Assembly (NCBI RefSeq): GCF_019218285.1
Contig: NZ_JAHUZG010000002.1
Coordinates: 62,001 to 126,000 of the forward strand
Direction of reading: 5' to 3'
Origin: Antarctobacter sediminis
Lineage (GTDB): Bacteria > Pseudomonadota > Alphaproteobacteria > Rhodobacterales > Rhodobacteraceae
DNA: 64,000 nucleotides
The position numbers and the translations under genes were made by a program. The notes beneath the pieces were generated by a model, which did not search any database, was not told the DNA's origin, and saw nothing but the letters and a program-made list of their open reading frames with translations. This document shows, piece after piece, positions 1 to 9,132 of the stretch. Numbering within the stretch: the stretch's first letter is position 1; every line of letters begins with the position of its first letter.

Positions 1-1534
1 CCTGAGGCGCAAGACAGGCATCGTCCCACGCAAGCCCGAGTTCCGAAATCAGCGCCTGTATTTCCTGCGTCGGGGCTTCGGTCAGACCGCCATAATCCAA
101 CCGCTGCACACGCCCCGGCCAATCCGCCTCACATCGCGCGGTCCAGTCTTGATACAGCCCGTAATAGGCCACGACATCCTCCAGATCATAGCAATAGCCC
201 AGCGATTGCGCGGTAAAATACTGCCGCAGGTTGGACCAGCAGACCGAGACCGCATCCCGAACCACATGGACGATCCGCGCCTCGGGGAAGGCCGCGCAGA
301 TCAGCGGCAGGAAACAGAAGTTATGCGGCATCTTGTCGGTGACATAGCGCGCGCCCCCGGACAGTTCCGCAAGCCGCGACAGATAGGTGTCCCGCAGGTC
401 CTGCAAGGCCTCTGGCGTCACGGGATCGCCGGTCAGGAACCGCCGGGCCAGATCGGCAAGGTAAGGCAGTTCGCCACCCCCGGCCACGTCGCGATGCGCC
501 GAGATGATCTGTTCTGTCACGGTTGTGCCGGATCGCGGCATTCCAAGGATAAAGATCGGCACCACCGGGGGCGAAGGAACCTCGCACAGCGCCGGCACCT
601 CCAGATCCGCAAGCCTTTCAAACAGCGCATCATCCTGCGCGATATCATAGCCCATCATTGCCTTGCGCAGGGCGTTGCCCTCTTCAAGAAAAGGCCATGC
701 ACGGTCGGGCTGCCCCAGTTTGTCATAGGCGTCGAAGAGGCCAAAACAGATGCGCGCCCGATCCATTGGCGACTGCGCCGGGTCGTCGTACAGGGCGCGC
801 ATCTGGCGCAAATGGGCATCCGCGCCGTCCCACCGTTTGATCGCTGCAAGGTTGCGATGCGCCTCGGCGAAAGCGGGCGCAATCGCGACCGCACGCCGAT
901 AGCTTTCCTCTGCCTTGGCAAAATCGCCTTGTTCATAGGCCGCCACGCCAAGAATGTTGTGGGCCACGGCAACATCGGGCGAGGCCGCGATCACCTCATC
1001 GCACAGGCCGGCAGCCTCTGGCAGATTGCCCCGATCCGCCAGAACGGCCGCCAGTTCCATCTTTGCCCCCAAATGCGCGGGGGCCAGGCGCAAGGCGGTG
1101 CGGGCGGCGCTTTCGGCCTCTTCCATGCGACCCGTAGCGCGCAGGGCGACGGAATGATTGACCCACGCTTCGGGCAGGTCCGGGCGCAGTTCCGCGGCGC
1201 GCGCCAGCGATTGCTCTGCCTCGGCAAAGGCACCAAGCTCCAGCAAAACGCCGCCGTGGATTTGCCACAGAACATAGCTTTCGGGATAGACGGGCAACAG
1301 CCGCCCCGCCTCTTCGGCAACCAGAACCGTATGCCCGGCCTTGTGAGCCTTGACCAAGAGGTCCAGCACCTCTTGCGGTGGAGCATGTTCGGGCAGGCGC
1401 GCAATCAAGGTCCGCGCCTTGGCATTGCCGGGATACCGCGCCAGCACATCGCGGCACAATGCGCGCGCCTGCCCGGCATCCCCCTTGCGTTCATGTGCCC
1501 TGGCCCGCGCCAGCGTGGTTTCGACCCTCGCCAT
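1..1534 (-). CDS. TPR-repeat sulfotransferase, 3' end cut by window
   Basis: About 511 codons are visible from an ATG at 1534 and the frame runs off the left edge, so the C-terminus is missing. The first ~280 residues are Ala/Glu-rich helical repeats with the tetratricopeptide look (for example AEAHRNLAAIK and AERSYRRAV-like units). Around residue 330 comes FILGMPRSGTTVTEQI, the PAPS 5'-phosphosulfate-binding loop of sulfotransferases, followed by HVVRDAVSVCWSN, which fits the 3'-phosphate-binding region. The family transfers sulfate from PAPS to a hydroxyl group; TPR-fused versions are common in marine alphaproteobacteria and the acceptor is not predictable. It is divergent from the lipoprotein gene at 1721. 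Confidence 0.88.
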   Translation of the reverse strand, partial: MARVETTLARARAHERKGDAGQARALCRDVLARYPGNAKARTLIARLPEHAPPQEVLDLLVKAHKAGHTVLVAEEAGRLLPVYPESYVLWQIHGGVLLELGAFAEAEQSLARAAELRPDLPEAWVNHSVALRATGRMEEAESAARTALRLAPAHLGAKMELAAVLADRGNLPEAAGLCDEVIAASPDVAVAHNILGVAAYEQGDFAKAEESYRRAVAIAPAFAEAHRNLAAIKRWDGADAHLRQMRALYDDPAQSPMDRARICFGLFDAYDKLGQPDRAWPFLEEGNALRKAMMGYDIAQDDALFERLADLEVPALCEVPSPPVVPIFILGMPRSGTTVTEQIISAHRDVAGGGELPYLADLARRFLTGDPVTPEALQDLRDTYLSRLAELSGGARYVTDKMPHNFCFLPLICAAFPEARIVHVVRDAVSVCWSNLRQYFTAQSLGYCYDLEDVVAYYGLYQDWTARCEADWPGRVQRLDYGGLTEAPTQEIQALISELGLAWDDACLAPQ

Positions 1535-1720
1535 ATCCTGCCCCCGTTTTTATCCGCGGGGACATTAGGCGCATCAAGGTAAACGGTGGGTTTCCGAATG
1601 CGCAACCGACAGCGCGCGCCTGTTGCCATGACCCCACAACTGCACAGATGCCACAAATCCCGCCATTGCCCTGCGGCACCTGATTTGCAAGGCAGCCCAC
1701 GGTCAGAAAAGGAACGGCTC

Positions 1721-2341
1721 ATGTCTTGGTCCGCCCGCCTGTTTTTGCTTGCCGGTTTCGTCGCGCTCGTCGGCTGTGACGTCAGCGGCGGAGATCTGGA
1801 ACGCGCAAGGATGAGCTTTGGCGTCAGTGATCCGCGACCGGCGGCCTTTCAGATCTGCGGCAGTCACAACTGCAACAAGCGCGTTCCCGTGTCGCTGGCA
1901 CCGGCGGAATGGAGGCAGGCGAAAGCCCCGCTTGCCTCATTTCCCCGTTCTGCCAAGGCTGAGCGCCGCGCCCTGGCAGAAACCCTGCGCCGGCTTGAGG
2001 TCATCGTCGGCCACAAGACCGGCTACGACAGCGACAAGGCCGGTTCGACGCTGCAACTGGGCGTCAAGGCACAGGATTGCGTCGACGAGATGGTGAACAC
2101 CGCTGTCTATCTCAAAATGCTGGACGACGCGGGCCTGTTGCGCTTTCACCGCCCCGGACAGCGCGTCACCCTCGGCTTTATGACCCGCGAATTCTGGACA
2201 CACACGGTGGCATCTATCTTTCAGACAGACACCGGTCAGGAATTCATCGTCGAAACCTGGGCCGTGGATTTCGGCGAAACACCTTACATCATGGACCGCA
2301 AGGCCTGGGCGGCAAACGAACCACTCCGGCGCGAGTTCTGA
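1721..2341 (+). CDS. hypothetical lipoprotein, 206 aa
   Basis: The open frame extends upstream, but the ATG at 1721 has an AGGAA ribosome site 8 bases before it and starts directly with a lipoprotein signal peptide (MSWSARLFLLAGFVALVGC, lipobox LVGC). The mature protein would be anchored to a membrane through Cys19. The rest has no motif I recognise. It contains several Cys residues (ICGSHNCNKR near residue 46 and AQDCVDE in the middle) and a basic, mixed alpha/beta composition. It stands alone, divergent from the sulfotransferase and upstream of lepA. Function unknown. Confidence 0.75.
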   Translation: MSWSARLFLLAGFVALVGCDVSGGDLERARMSFGVSDPRPAAFQICGSHNCNKRVPVSLAPAEWRQAKAPLASFPRSAKAERRALAETLRRLEVIVGHKTGYDSDKAGSTLQLGVKAQDCVDEMVNTAVYLKMLDDAGLLRFHRPGQRVTLGFMTREFWTHTVASIFQTDTGQEFIVETWAVDFGETPYIMDRKAWAANEPLRREF

Positions 2342-2458
2342 ACCGGTCCCGCCACCGCCCAAGGCCCGCCCTCATCGCGCAGTGATGATTGCCGCGTCAT
2401 ACCGGCAAACCTCCATGCCCACTTGACCAAACCCCTATTCCGCAGCATATCGCGGGAC

Positions 2459-4264
2459 ATGAGCACACCCCTTTCGCACATCCGCAACTTCTCGATCGTC
2501 GCCCATATCGACCACGGGAAATCCACCCTGGCCGACCGGCTGATCCAGTCCACGAACACCGTGTCCGACCGCGACATGAAAGAGCAGCTGCTCGACGCGA
2601 TGGATATCGAACGGGAACGCGGCATCACGATCAAAGCCAACACCGTCCGCATCGACTACACGGCGCAGGACGGTGAAAAATATGTGCTCAACCTGATCGA
2701 CACCCCCGGGCACGTCGACTTTGCCTACGAGGTTTCCCGCTCGATGCGTGCGGTCGAAGGTTCGCTGCTGGTGGTCGACGCCTCCCAAGGGGTCGAGGCG
2801 CAGACGCTGGCCAACGTTTATACCGCTATCGAGGCGGACCACGAGATCGTTCCGGTGCTCAACAAGGTCGACCTCCCCGCCGCCGAACCCGAACGCGTGG
2901 CCGAACAGATCGAGGATGTGATCGGCATTGACGCCTCGGACGCCTGCCTGATCTCGGCCAAGACCGGTATCGGCATCCCGGACGTGCTCGAAGCTATCGT
3001 CAAGCGTCTGCCCCCGCCTCACGGCGGCGACCGTGACGCGCCGCTCAAGGCGATGCTGGTCGACTCGTGGTATGATCCCTACCTTGGCGTTGTCGTCCTT
3101 GTGCGCATCATGGACGGCGTGCTGAAGAAGGGCGACAACATCCGCATGATGCAGACCGGCGCGAAATACGGCGTCGACCGCATCGGCGTCTTCCGCCCCG
3201 CCATGCAGAATGTCGACGAGCTTGGCCCGGGTGAGATCGGATTTCTCACCGCCTCGATCAAACAGGTGCGCGACACCAAGGTCGGCGACACGATCACCCA
3301 CGACAAGAAACCCTGCGAAAAGCCGCTGCCGGGCTTCAAACCCTCGATCCCGGTTGTGTTCTGCGGGCTCTTCCCGGTCGATTCCGCGGAATTCGAAGAC
3401 CTGCGCGACGCGATCGAGAAACTGGCGCTGAACGACGCCTCTTTCAGCTACGAGATGGAAACAAGCGCCGCCCTTGGTTTCGGCTTCCGCTGCGGTTTCC
3501 TCGGCCTGCTGCACCTTGAGGTGATCCGCGACCGGATCGAACGCGAATATGACATCGAGCTGATCACAACCGCGCCCAGCGTGATCTATCACGTCTTCAT
3601 GCGCGATGGCGAAAAGATCGACCTGCACAACCCGGCAGACATGCCGGACCCGTCCAAGATCGAACGTATCGAAGAACCCCGCATCAAGGCGACGATCCTT
3701 GTGCCGGACGAATACCTTGGCGACGTTCTGAAGCTCTGTCAGGATCGCCGTGGCATCCAGATGGACCTGACCTATGCAGGCACGCGTGCCATGGCGGTCT
3801 ATGACCTGCCGCTGAACGAGGTGGTCTTTGATTTCTACGACCGTCTGAAATCTGTCACCAAAGGTTATGCGTCCTTCGACTACCAACTCGAAGGCTACCG
3901 CGAGGACAACCTCGTCAAGATGCAGATCCTTGTGAACGACGAACCTGTGGACGCGCTGTCGATGATGGTCCACCGCGACCGGGCCGAGATGCGTGGACGC
4001 GCCATGTGCGCCAAGCTCAAGGACCTGATCCCGCGCCAGATGTTCAAGATCCCGATTCAGGCGGCCATCGGCGGCAAGGTCATCGCACGTGAGACCCTGT
4101 CCGCCCTACGCAAGGACGTGACCGCAAAATGCTACGGCGGCGACGCGACGCGTAAGAAAAAGCTGCTGGAAAAGCAGAAAGCGGGCAAAAAGAAGATGCG
4201 CCAGTTCGGCAAGGTCGAGATTCCGCAAGAAGCGTTTATCTCGGCACTCAAGATGGATGAGTGA
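2459..4264 (+). CDS. lepA: elongation factor 4 (LepA), ribosome back-translocase GTPase
   Basis: This is a 601-residue translational GTPase close to the usual 599 residues of LepA. Motifs in order are AHIDHGKST (G1, near residue 15), RGITI (G2 switch), DTPGHVDF (G3), NKVDL (G4) and SAKTG (G5). The LepA-specific C-terminal end follows, rich in Lys ([19 protein letters not shown]). LepA acts on stalled or mis-translocated ribosomes. A longer frame from a TTG at 2423 would add 12 residues, but the ATG at 2459 places the conserved [15 protein letters not shown] at the expected distance. No terminator is evident after the stop. Confidence 0.97.
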   Translation: MSTPLSHIRNFSIVAHIDHGKSTLADRLIQSTNTVSDRDMKEQLLDAMDIERERGITIKANTVRIDYTAQDGEKYVLNLIDTPGHVDFAYEVSRSMRAVEGSLLVVDASQGVEAQTLANVYTAIEADHEIVPVLNKVDLPAAEPERVAEQIEDVIGIDASDACLISAKTGIGIPDVLEAIVKRLPPPHGGDRDAPLKAMLVDSWYDPYLGVVVLVRIMDGVLKKGDNIRMMQTGAKYGVDRIGVFRPAMQNVDELGPGEIGFLTASIKQVRDTKVGDTITHDKKPCEKPLPGFKPSIPVVFCGLFPVDSAEFEDLRDAIEKLALNDASFSYEMETSAALGFGFRCGFLGLLHLEVIRDRIEREYDIELITTAPSVIYHVFMRDGEKIDLHNPADMPDPSKIERIEEPRIKATILVPDEYLGDVLKLCQDRRGIQMDLTYAGTRAMAVYDLPLNEVVFDFYDRLKSVTKGYASFDYQLEGYREDNLVKMQILVNDEPVDALSMMVHRDRAEMRGRAMCAKLKDLIPRQMFKIPIQAAIGGKVIARETLSALRKDVTAKCYGGDATRKKKLLEKQKAGKKKMRQFGKVEIPQEAFISALKMDE

Positions 4265-4288
4265 GCACCGATCGACCTTGGTTTATCC

Positions 4289-4309
4289 GGTAAAGGTAAA
4301 GGTAAAGGT
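4289..4309. repeat. GGTAAA hexanucleotide tandem repeat, 3.5 copies
   Basis: Three and a half direct copies of GGTAAA lie 25 bases after the lepA stop, in a 204-base stretch with no gene. A simple AT-richer repeat stands out in this GC-rich sequence and could vary in copy number between strains. No function is implied. Confidence 0.7.
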
Positions 4310-4468
4310 TGGGGCCTTCGTGCCACAACCTTGCTGCCCGCCAGCCTGAAGACAGCCACCGTCCAAGCCCTGGGCGTAAATTCCATCGAACTGCGCCCCA
4401 AGGGGCGAAACCAAACGGACGCTTTGCCGCTTTGCGCCCCGTGGGCAAGCGACTAATCTCCCGGCCTC

Positions 4469-4783
4469 ATGCACCTGATCCGACTCGCCATATGCCTTGC
4501 CGCCCTGCCCGCTGCACTTGTCGCGCAGGAACCGGGTGAGTGTATTGGCCATGACCTGAACAGCCCCCAGCAGGGGATCGCCCTGCTGTCGCCAACCCAC
4601 ACGTGGACGCTCTACAACCTTGGGCCGGGGCAGGTTCAGATCCGGGCCAGCAACGGTGCCACCCTGCCCGGCCCCGCCCCCAGCAGCGAACCCAGCCCCG
4701 TGCCGTTTCAAGGCGAAGTCGGCGTGAGCTATGAACTCTCGCTGGCTGCACCGGGGTTGACCATCGTCTACGTCTGCCCCTGA
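4469..4783 (+). CDS. small secreted protein, 104 aa, unknown
   Basis: It starts with a clear Sec signal peptide (MHLIRLAICLAALPAALVAQ, likely cleavage after AQ at about residue 20). The mature ~84 residues contain two Cys (ECIGHD near the start and YVCP at the end) that could form one disulfide, a Pro-rich middle (PGPAPSSEPSPVPF) and beta-strand-like segments. I recognise no family. It is separated from lepA by about 200 bases and converges with the 92-residue gene that follows. Confidence 0.6.
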   Translation: MHLIRLAICLAALPAALVAQEPGECIGHDLNSPQQGIALLSPTHTWTLYNLGPGQVQIRASNGATLPGPAPSSEPSPVPFQGEVGVSYELSLAAPGLTIVYVCP

Positions 4784-4804
4784 TCGGTCACGGGATCGGC
4801 CGCT

Positions 4805-5083
4805 TTAGGCGGGCGCACCACGCGCCGCCTCGGGGTGCTCTTTCAGGAAGTGATGCAAGACCCCGTACAGGTCTTTTGCGTGTTCCTTGTCGCCCCGGTG
4901 CAGCGCCTCGCGGATGTCCTCACAGATCATCTGCTGGACCTTCGCCGCGCCGTGGTGTTGCTGCATGAGGTATTCGGCAAGACATGACGCATTGACCTCG
5001 GGCAGGTGGTCATGTTCGGCGACCGCCTCGATCTCGTCGCGTGTCAGGCAGGTCATGTCCTCGATATCGTCCAGCGTGATCAT
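4805..5083 (-). CDS. small cytosolic hypothetical protein, 92 aa
   Basis: The start ATG at 5083 follows a good ribosome site (GGAGGAGCAT). The protein is acidic and His-rich, with no signal peptide or membrane segment, and looks all-helical: LTRDEIEAVAEHDHLPEV then AEYLMQQHHGAAKVQQM. I do not recognise a named domain. The HDH and HH clusters could bind metal but are not in a known arrangement. It is convergent with the small secreted protein gene and lies downstream of the DUF1353 lipoprotein gene on the same strand, about 100 bases away. Confidence 0.7.
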   Translation of the reverse strand: MITLDDIEDMTCLTRDEIEAVAEHDHLPEVNASCLAEYLMQQHHGAAKVQQMICEDIREALHRGDKEHAKDLYGVLHHFLKEHPEAARGAPA

Positions 5084-5182
5084 ATGCTCCTCCGGGATCG
5101 TCTGGGATCGCCGAAGCCTATCGCGCCGCGCGGCAAACGACCTTGATCCGGATCATCCCCCGCGCCGCTATCTCCTGCCTGC

Positions 5183-6049
5183 TCAGGGGCTGGTCAAACC
5201 CGCCGCCGGATCAGTCAGACCGCCCGTCATTCCCGGGTCGACGAAGGAATAACCATAGTCGCCATAGCCGTATTCCTCATAGGCCGCATCGACGTAATCG
5301 TCGTTCAGCGCGTTGGGGAAGGTCGCCTGCACCAGTTGCGCCTCTACCACGCGGAGGTATCGGATCAGACGAGGCAACGGCGGACGCGTCCCCTCGATAT
5401 AGCTTTTGACGCGGCGCATCGCGGCCTGTTTCTCGCGGACCGGAACACGGTCCATCGGGTTGACGTAGGCGACACCGCGCCCGCCTCCCTGCCCCTGCGT
5501 CGACACCACCCCGCCGGTCGGATCCTTCCAGCGGGGGCCGCCCAGCCAAACCGCGGCGAACATGATCTTGGCGCGGATCTCGGGCGTGCCGCCGACGATC
5601 AGCCCGTCATAGAACATGACGTGCACGTCCTCCCACTTGGCGCGGTGGTACATCGGGCCGTCCTCGTTGCCGATGCCGCAATAGGCATCATGCACGGCGG
5701 CGGCATTGATGAACTCGGGCGAAGTGGGGTCCCCGACAATACTGACAAAGATCTTGGGGATCGAGGCCCCGTCGGTCAGCGTCCGCGGCGGAGCGTTCCA
5801 TTGCCCGCCTTTGGCATCGACAAAGTTCAGCGGTTCAGCCGTCGGAAAGAACTTGTACGGGCGCTTGGGGATCTCGACGGGTTCGTCCAGCACCCGCAAG
5901 GGGGACTGACTGAAAACGCAGCCGCCCTTTGGCTGCGTCAGACAAGAGATTTCGGGCGCATCGGCGCGGCTGCTTTGGGCGATATAGGTCGTGGGATCAC
6001 AGGCCGCCAAGGCAAGGGCGCATACGGAAAGGAAAGCAAATTTGCGCAT
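5183..6049 (-). CDS. DUF1353-type lipoprotein, 288 aa
   Basis: The N-terminus is a lipoprotein signal (MRKFAFLSVCALALAAC, lipobox LAAC, Cys17). The body carries the pattern of DUF1353: a TDGASIPKIF segment near residue 93, then AAAVHDAYCGIG about 25 residues later, a His-Asp-Cys arrangement with a papain-like or peptidase-like flavour. The C-terminal ~70 residues are specific to this protein and end in a Tyr/Gly-rich tail (YEEYGYGDYGYSFVD). It is probably a periplasm-facing lipoprotein. The catalytic activity of the family is not established to my knowledge. Confidence 0.72.
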   Translation of the reverse strand: MRKFAFLSVCALALAACDPTTYIAQSSRADAPEISCLTQPKGGCVFSQSPLRVLDEPVEIPKRPYKFFPTAEPLNFVDAKGGQWNAPPRTLTDGASIPKIFVSIVGDPTSPEFINAAAVHDAYCGIGNEDGPMYHRAKWEDVHVMFYDGLIVGGTPEIRAKIMFAAVWLGGPRWKDPTGGVVSTQGQGGGRGVAYVNPMDRVPVREKQAAMRRVKSYIEGTRPPLPRLIRYLRVVEAQLVQATFPNALNDDYVDAAYEEYGYGDYGYSFVDPGMTGGLTDPAAGLTSP

Positions 6050-6191
6050 GGTCTATCCAGTTGGGTGAAATTTCTTGCCGCGAAAATAGCGGGAATCGCC
6101 CGGCCCGATCAAGCGGCGGCTGACCCAGATCAAGGATAACGCATGCGCCTGAGCCTATGTGTCGCGCAAACCAGCACCGCCGGAGACCATC

Positions 6192-6371
6192 ATGTTTCGA
6201 CTCGCCAGCCTGTTCTATTCGTTGATTTCGACCTCGCTGGCCGGAACATTCATCATCATAGTGCTGGTGGCGGGGTTCGGCACGCTGACACCGATCCTCA
6301 TCGCTGCCGCCACAGGGTTCGTGGCCGCCGCCCCTTTGGCCTGGCTTCTGGCGCGGCGGCTTTACAACTGA
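6192..6371 (+). CDS. small conserved membrane protein, 59 aa
   Basis: Two hydrophobic helices (about residues 4-29 and 34-53) are joined by a Gly-Thr-Leu-Thr turn; the end is RRLYN. The ATG at 6192 gives the compact form; earlier in-frame starts add a polar leader that looks non-coding. I recall near-identical ~60-residue proteins in many Rhodobacterales, often carried in databases under the misleading name CTP synthetase; nothing here resembles that enzyme. Its stop overlaps the convergent phosphatase gene by 10 bases. Confidence 0.72.
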   Translation: MFRLASLFYSLISTSLAGTFIIIVLVAGFGTLTPILIAAATGFVAAAPLAWLLARRLYN

Positions 6372-6811
6372 TCCAGCAAGCCGTCCGCACAGCGTTCGAT
6401 CAGATCAAGCGTTCCGTCGAAATCGCGCGTGTAATAGGGATCGGGCACATGGGTCGCACCAGTATCCGGCGCAAAATCCGTCATCAGGCATAGCCCTGCT
6501 TGGCCCGTCCCGGCGGCTAGATCCTTCAGGTCGTCCAGGTTCTGACCGTCCATCGCCACGATCAGATCAAACCGGTTGAAATCCTCGATCGTAACCTGCC
6601 GCGCTCTCAGGTCCGACATTTCGTACCCGCGCGCCCTCGCCGCCTTTTGCATCGCACCGTAGGGCGGTTCTCCGACATGCCATGCACCAGTGCCGGCGCT
6701 GTCAAGGTGCAGGTCCAGCCCCCGCGCACGGGCCTTGGCGCGCACGACGGCTTGGGCAGAAGGAGAGCGGCAGATATTGCCGAGACAGACAAAGAGGATA
6801 CGATGGCGCAT
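6362..6811 (-). CDS. low-molecular-weight protein-tyrosine phosphatase
   Basis: It has the 149-residue length typical of the family. The P-loop CLGNICRSP (Cys at about residue 9, pattern C-x5-R-S) binds and attacks phosphotyrosine, and the general-acid loop is DPYY near residue 123. The family acts in the cytosol on phosphotyrosine proteins; in some bacteria it pairs with capsule-biosynthesis kinases, but none is nearby. It is divergent from the sirtuin gene with 45 bases between the starts, so the two may share a promoter region. Confidence 0.93.
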   Translation of the reverse strand: MRHRILFVCLGNICRSPSAQAVVRAKARARGLDLHLDSAGTGAWHVGEPPYGAMQKAARARGYEMSDLRARQVTIEDFNRFDLIVAMDGQNLDDLKDLAAGTGQAGLCLMTDFAPDTGATHVPDPYYTRDFDGTLDLIERCADGLLDQL

Positions 6812-6856
6812 GACCGGGTCCTAGCGGCCAGAAGGGAACAGGGCAAGGATCGACAC

Positions 6857-7549
6857 ATGGGCGACAAGATCGTCATCCTCACCGGCGCTGGCCTGTCCGC
6901 AGAAAGCGGGCTGGGCACATTCCGGGACGAAGGCGGGCTGTGGGCGCGGCACCGGATCGAAGACGTGGCGACGCCCGAAGGCTTTGCCCGCGATCCCGCA
7001 CTGGTCCACGGGTTCTACAACGCGCGGCGCAAGCAGGCGGCTGCGGCCACCCCCAACGCCGCCCACATGGCGCTGGCACGCCTGCAAAAGGACTGGCCCG
7101 GAGAGGTGATCCTTGTGACCCAGAACGTTGACGGCCTGCATGAGAAGGCGGGCGCAAAGGCGATGCACATGCACGGCATCCTCGCGGGCGCGCTCTGCGC
7201 GGCTTGCGACCATCGCTGGACCGCACCGCAAGAGATGCAGCCGGGCGACCTCTGCCCGGCCTGCAAGGCCGCCGCAACCCGCCCGGATGTGGTCTGGTTC
7301 GGAGAAATCCCCTACCACATGGAGGAGATCGCCGATCACCTTCATGAATGCACGATCTTTGCCGCTATCGGAACCTCTGGCCAAGTCTATCCCGCCGCGG
7401 GTTTCGTGGTCGAGGCGGCGATGGCGGGGGCGGAAACCGTGGAACTGAACCTGGAGCGCACCGAGGTTTCGCGCGCGTTCAGCCAGCATCATATTGGCCC
7501 GGCTTCGGATGTGGTGCCGCGCTGGGTGGACAGCCTGCTGCACCGCTAG
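6857..7549 (+). CDS. cobB: NAD-dependent protein deacylase (sirtuin, CobB type)
   Basis: It is 230 residues with the class III sirtuin layout: GAGLSAESGLGTFR (NAD-binding GAGxS near residue 9), TQNVDGLHEKAG, HMHG with the catalytic His, and two Cys pairs CAACDH and CPACK for a structural zinc. WFGEIPYHME and AAIGTSGQVYPAAGF follow. The enzyme removes acyl groups from lysines using NAD+, releasing O-acyl-ADP-ribose and nicotinamide. The start at 6857 was chosen because AAGGA lies 8 bases upstream and IVILTGAG follows at once; longer upstream frames overlap the phosphatase gene. Confidence 0.95.
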   Translation: MGDKIVILTGAGLSAESGLGTFRDEGGLWARHRIEDVATPEGFARDPALVHGFYNARRKQAAAATPNAAHMALARLQKDWPGEVILVTQNVDGLHEKAGAKAMHMHGILAGALCAACDHRWTAPQEMQPGDLCPACKAAATRPDVVWFGEIPYHMEEIADHLHECTIFAAIGTSGQVYPAAGFVVEAAMAGAETVELNLERTEVSRAFSQHHIGPASDVVPRWVDSLLHR

Positions 7550-7566
7550 GCCCCATTGCGCTTTGG

Positions 7567-7584
7567 GGGCAGGCAATCCTGCCC
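7567..7584. terminator. short hairpin between convergent genes
   Basis: GGGCAGG and CCTGCCC form a 7-bp stem around a CAAT loop, placed between the sirtuin and copper-chaperone stop codons. It has no T-run on either side, so intrinsic termination is uncertain. Confidence 0.35.
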
Positions 7585-7602
7585 GCCCCCCCGGCACGTG
7601 GT

Positions 7603-8088
7603 TCAGTTGGTGGCACCCATTCCGTGGCCCATGCCATGCCCCATGCCATGCATCGGCTTACGCTCGAGATCGACGGGGATGTCGACAACCATCTCGCCCG
7701 CTTTTTCAAAGGTCAGGGTGACAGACACGGTGTCGCCCTGCGCCATCGGCCCTTTCAGTCCCATGAACATGACGTGGTCGCCGCCGCGTTGCAGCGCATG
7801 GGTCCCACCGGCGGGCACGGCAAAGCCTTCCTTGACTTCCATCATGCGCATCACGCCTTCCCCCATGTCCTTGTGGGTGTGCAACTCGACACGCACCGCC
7901 ACGTCCGAGCTTACGGCGATCAGGCGGTCGTCCTCGTCGCCCGTGTTCTCGATCACCATGAAGGCCGCGCCTGCCTTGGCCGCCGGGCCCGAGCTGCGCG
8001 CATAGGCATCCGTGATGATGATTTCAGCAAAGGCAGGGTTTGCAAGCACCAGCGCACATGCACCGGCAAAGAGGGTTTTCAGGGTCAT
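7603..8088 (-). CDS. periplasmic copper chaperone PCu(A)C
   Basis: A Sec signal peptide (cleavage near ANPAFA, residue 21) precedes a single PCuAC domain. The Cu(I)-binding His/Met pattern is visible: ELHTHKDMGEGVMRMMEV in the middle and GGDHVMFMGL later (H-x-M type). The tail has three GMGH/GMG units rich in His and Met, a possible extra metal-binding extension. The family delivers copper to the CuA site of cytochrome c oxidase in the periplasm. It lies 39 bases downstream of a 115-residue exported protein on the same strand, probably one operon. Confidence 0.92.
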   Translation of the reverse strand: MTLKTLFAGACALVLANPAFAEIIITDAYARSSGPAAKAGAAFMVIENTGDEDDRLIAVSSDVAVRVELHTHKDMGEGVMRMMEVKEGFAVPAGGTHALQRGGDHVMFMGLKGPMAQGDTVSVTLTFEKAGEMVVDIPVDLERKPMHGMGHGMGHGMGATN

Positions 8089-8127
8089 TCTCTTGTCCTC
8101 AAGTATCTCTGTCAGTTTTCGTTTCTG

Positions 8128-8475
8128 TCAGAGAGAGGCAGGAGGCCCCCGCGCCCAAGTGTGCATGACCGCCGCGCGCGCCTGTACCGGGCGTGCCTGC
8201 GGCCAATCCACGGCCCGCCATGTCACGGCAATCGCCGCAGGAAGATCCGTTTCGCCTGTCTCGACAAACAGCGCCAATGCCGCGTCCGGGCAGATATGTG
8301 GCTGTTCGACGGGCTGGCCCTCGGCGTCCACCAGAATGGTGGCCACTGTCAGGCCCTTGCAGATGACAATGCTGCCCGCCGGACCGGTCTGGCCGCGTGC
8401 GTGCGCCGCCGACAGGCCCGTGACGGCCAGAACGACCGCAAGGAAAATACCTATGAACCCGCGAAACACCTGCAT
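8128..8475 (-). CDS. exported protein of copper-chaperone operon, 115 aa
   Basis: The likely start is the ATG at 8475, which begins directly with a signal peptide (MQVFRGFIGIFLAVVLAVTG, cleavage near AHA); longer frames add an implausible leader. The mature part has two Cys (VICKGLT and HICPDAAL). The HxCPD pattern recalls small DUF2946-like proteins next to Cu(A) chaperones, but a second Cys of the usual CPDC is Ala here, so family membership is uncertain. It is the first gene of a pair with PCu(A)C and may help copper handling; that is inference from context. Confidence 0.6.
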   Translation of the reverse strand: MQVFRGFIGIFLAVVLAVTGLSAAHARGQTGPAGSIVICKGLTVATILVDAEGQPVEQPHICPDAALALFVETGETDLPAAIAVTWRAVDWPQARPVQARAAVMHTWARGPPASL

Positions 8476-8527
8476 CGTCAGGCAGATATATCCACACTGT
8501 TGGCCCGGCCCAAAGCGACAAAAGGAA

Positions 8528-8557
8528 ACAGCCCCGCGGCGCAAGCCGCGGGGCTGT
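8528..8557 (-). terminator. rho-independent terminator of rpmB
   Basis: A perfect 13-bp inverted repeat (ACAGCCCCGCGGC and its complement) around a 4-base loop lies 24 bases after the rpmB stop. Read on the minus strand it is followed by a T-rich run (TTTCCTTTTG). Confidence 0.9.
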
Positions 8558-8580
8558 CATCACTGTCCCTCAAAAGGCGA

Positions 8581-8868
8581 TCAGGCTTCGGCCTGTGCCT
8601 TCATGATTTCTTTCTTGACCTTCAGCGCGCGGTCCGACAGTTCCACGTCTTTTGCCTTGGCAAGGAACTTGTCCAGACCGCCACGGTGATCGACCGAACG
8701 CAGAGCATGCGCCGAAATGCGCAGCTTGATGCCACGACCCAGCGTTTCCGACTGCAGGGTCACATCATTCAGGTTCGGCAGGTAACGCCGCTTGGTCTTG
8801 TTGTTGGCGTGGCTGACATTGTTGCCAACCATCGGGCCTTTACCGGTCAGTTCGCAAACACGCGACAT
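8581..8868 (-). CDS. rpmB: 50S ribosomal protein L28
   Basis: It is 95 residues and begins [25 protein letters not shown] in broken form: SRVCELTGK then [13 protein letters not shown] then YLPNL, which is the L28 signature, followed by [21 protein letters not shown]. It is a structural component of the large ribosomal subunit. Alphaproteobacterial L28 is longer than the ~78-residue E. coli form, as here. It is monocistronic, with a strong terminator after it and about 260 bases of non-coding sequence before it. Confidence 0.96.
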   Translation of the reverse strand: MSRVCELTGKGPMVGNNVSHANNKTKRRYLPNLNDVTLQSETLGRGIKLRISAHALRSVDHRGGLDKFLAKAKDVELSDRALKVKKEIMKAQAEA

Positions 8869-9132
8869 GGTTTCGTCCTCATTGTCTCGGGGCCGGGACC
8901 ATGCCCCACCCGCCAATATCAAAGGGCGCCGCCCGTTTTGGTTATTCGGGGGGCGCCCGGAATCTGGTCTGACGGTGCATATGCAGATGCGCAGGGTTCG
9001 TCAAGTCCTTCGCAACACTGTTGGCGCAAACCGCACCAGCGCTGCAAAAACGCCGGGTTCGCCGGGGTTTTGAGGGCATCACGGCGCGTCCTGCACACCC
9101 CCGTTTCACAGTTGCCCGCCGAATCGACCCGA

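Noticed and set aside
149-1582. Long plus-strand open frame (477 codons)
   Set aside because: It is antisense to the TPR-sulfotransferase, whose minus-strand reading has clear motifs (PRSGTT); the plus frame is Arg/Gln-rich and motif-free.
2423-2458. Longer LepA start at TTG
   Set aside because: Family length and conserved N-terminus favour ATG 2459.
2435-3973. 512-codon minus-strand frame over lepA
   Set aside because: Mirror of the lepA codons in GC-rich DNA; composition is His/Asp/Val-rich and unlike a folded protein, and lepA is certain.
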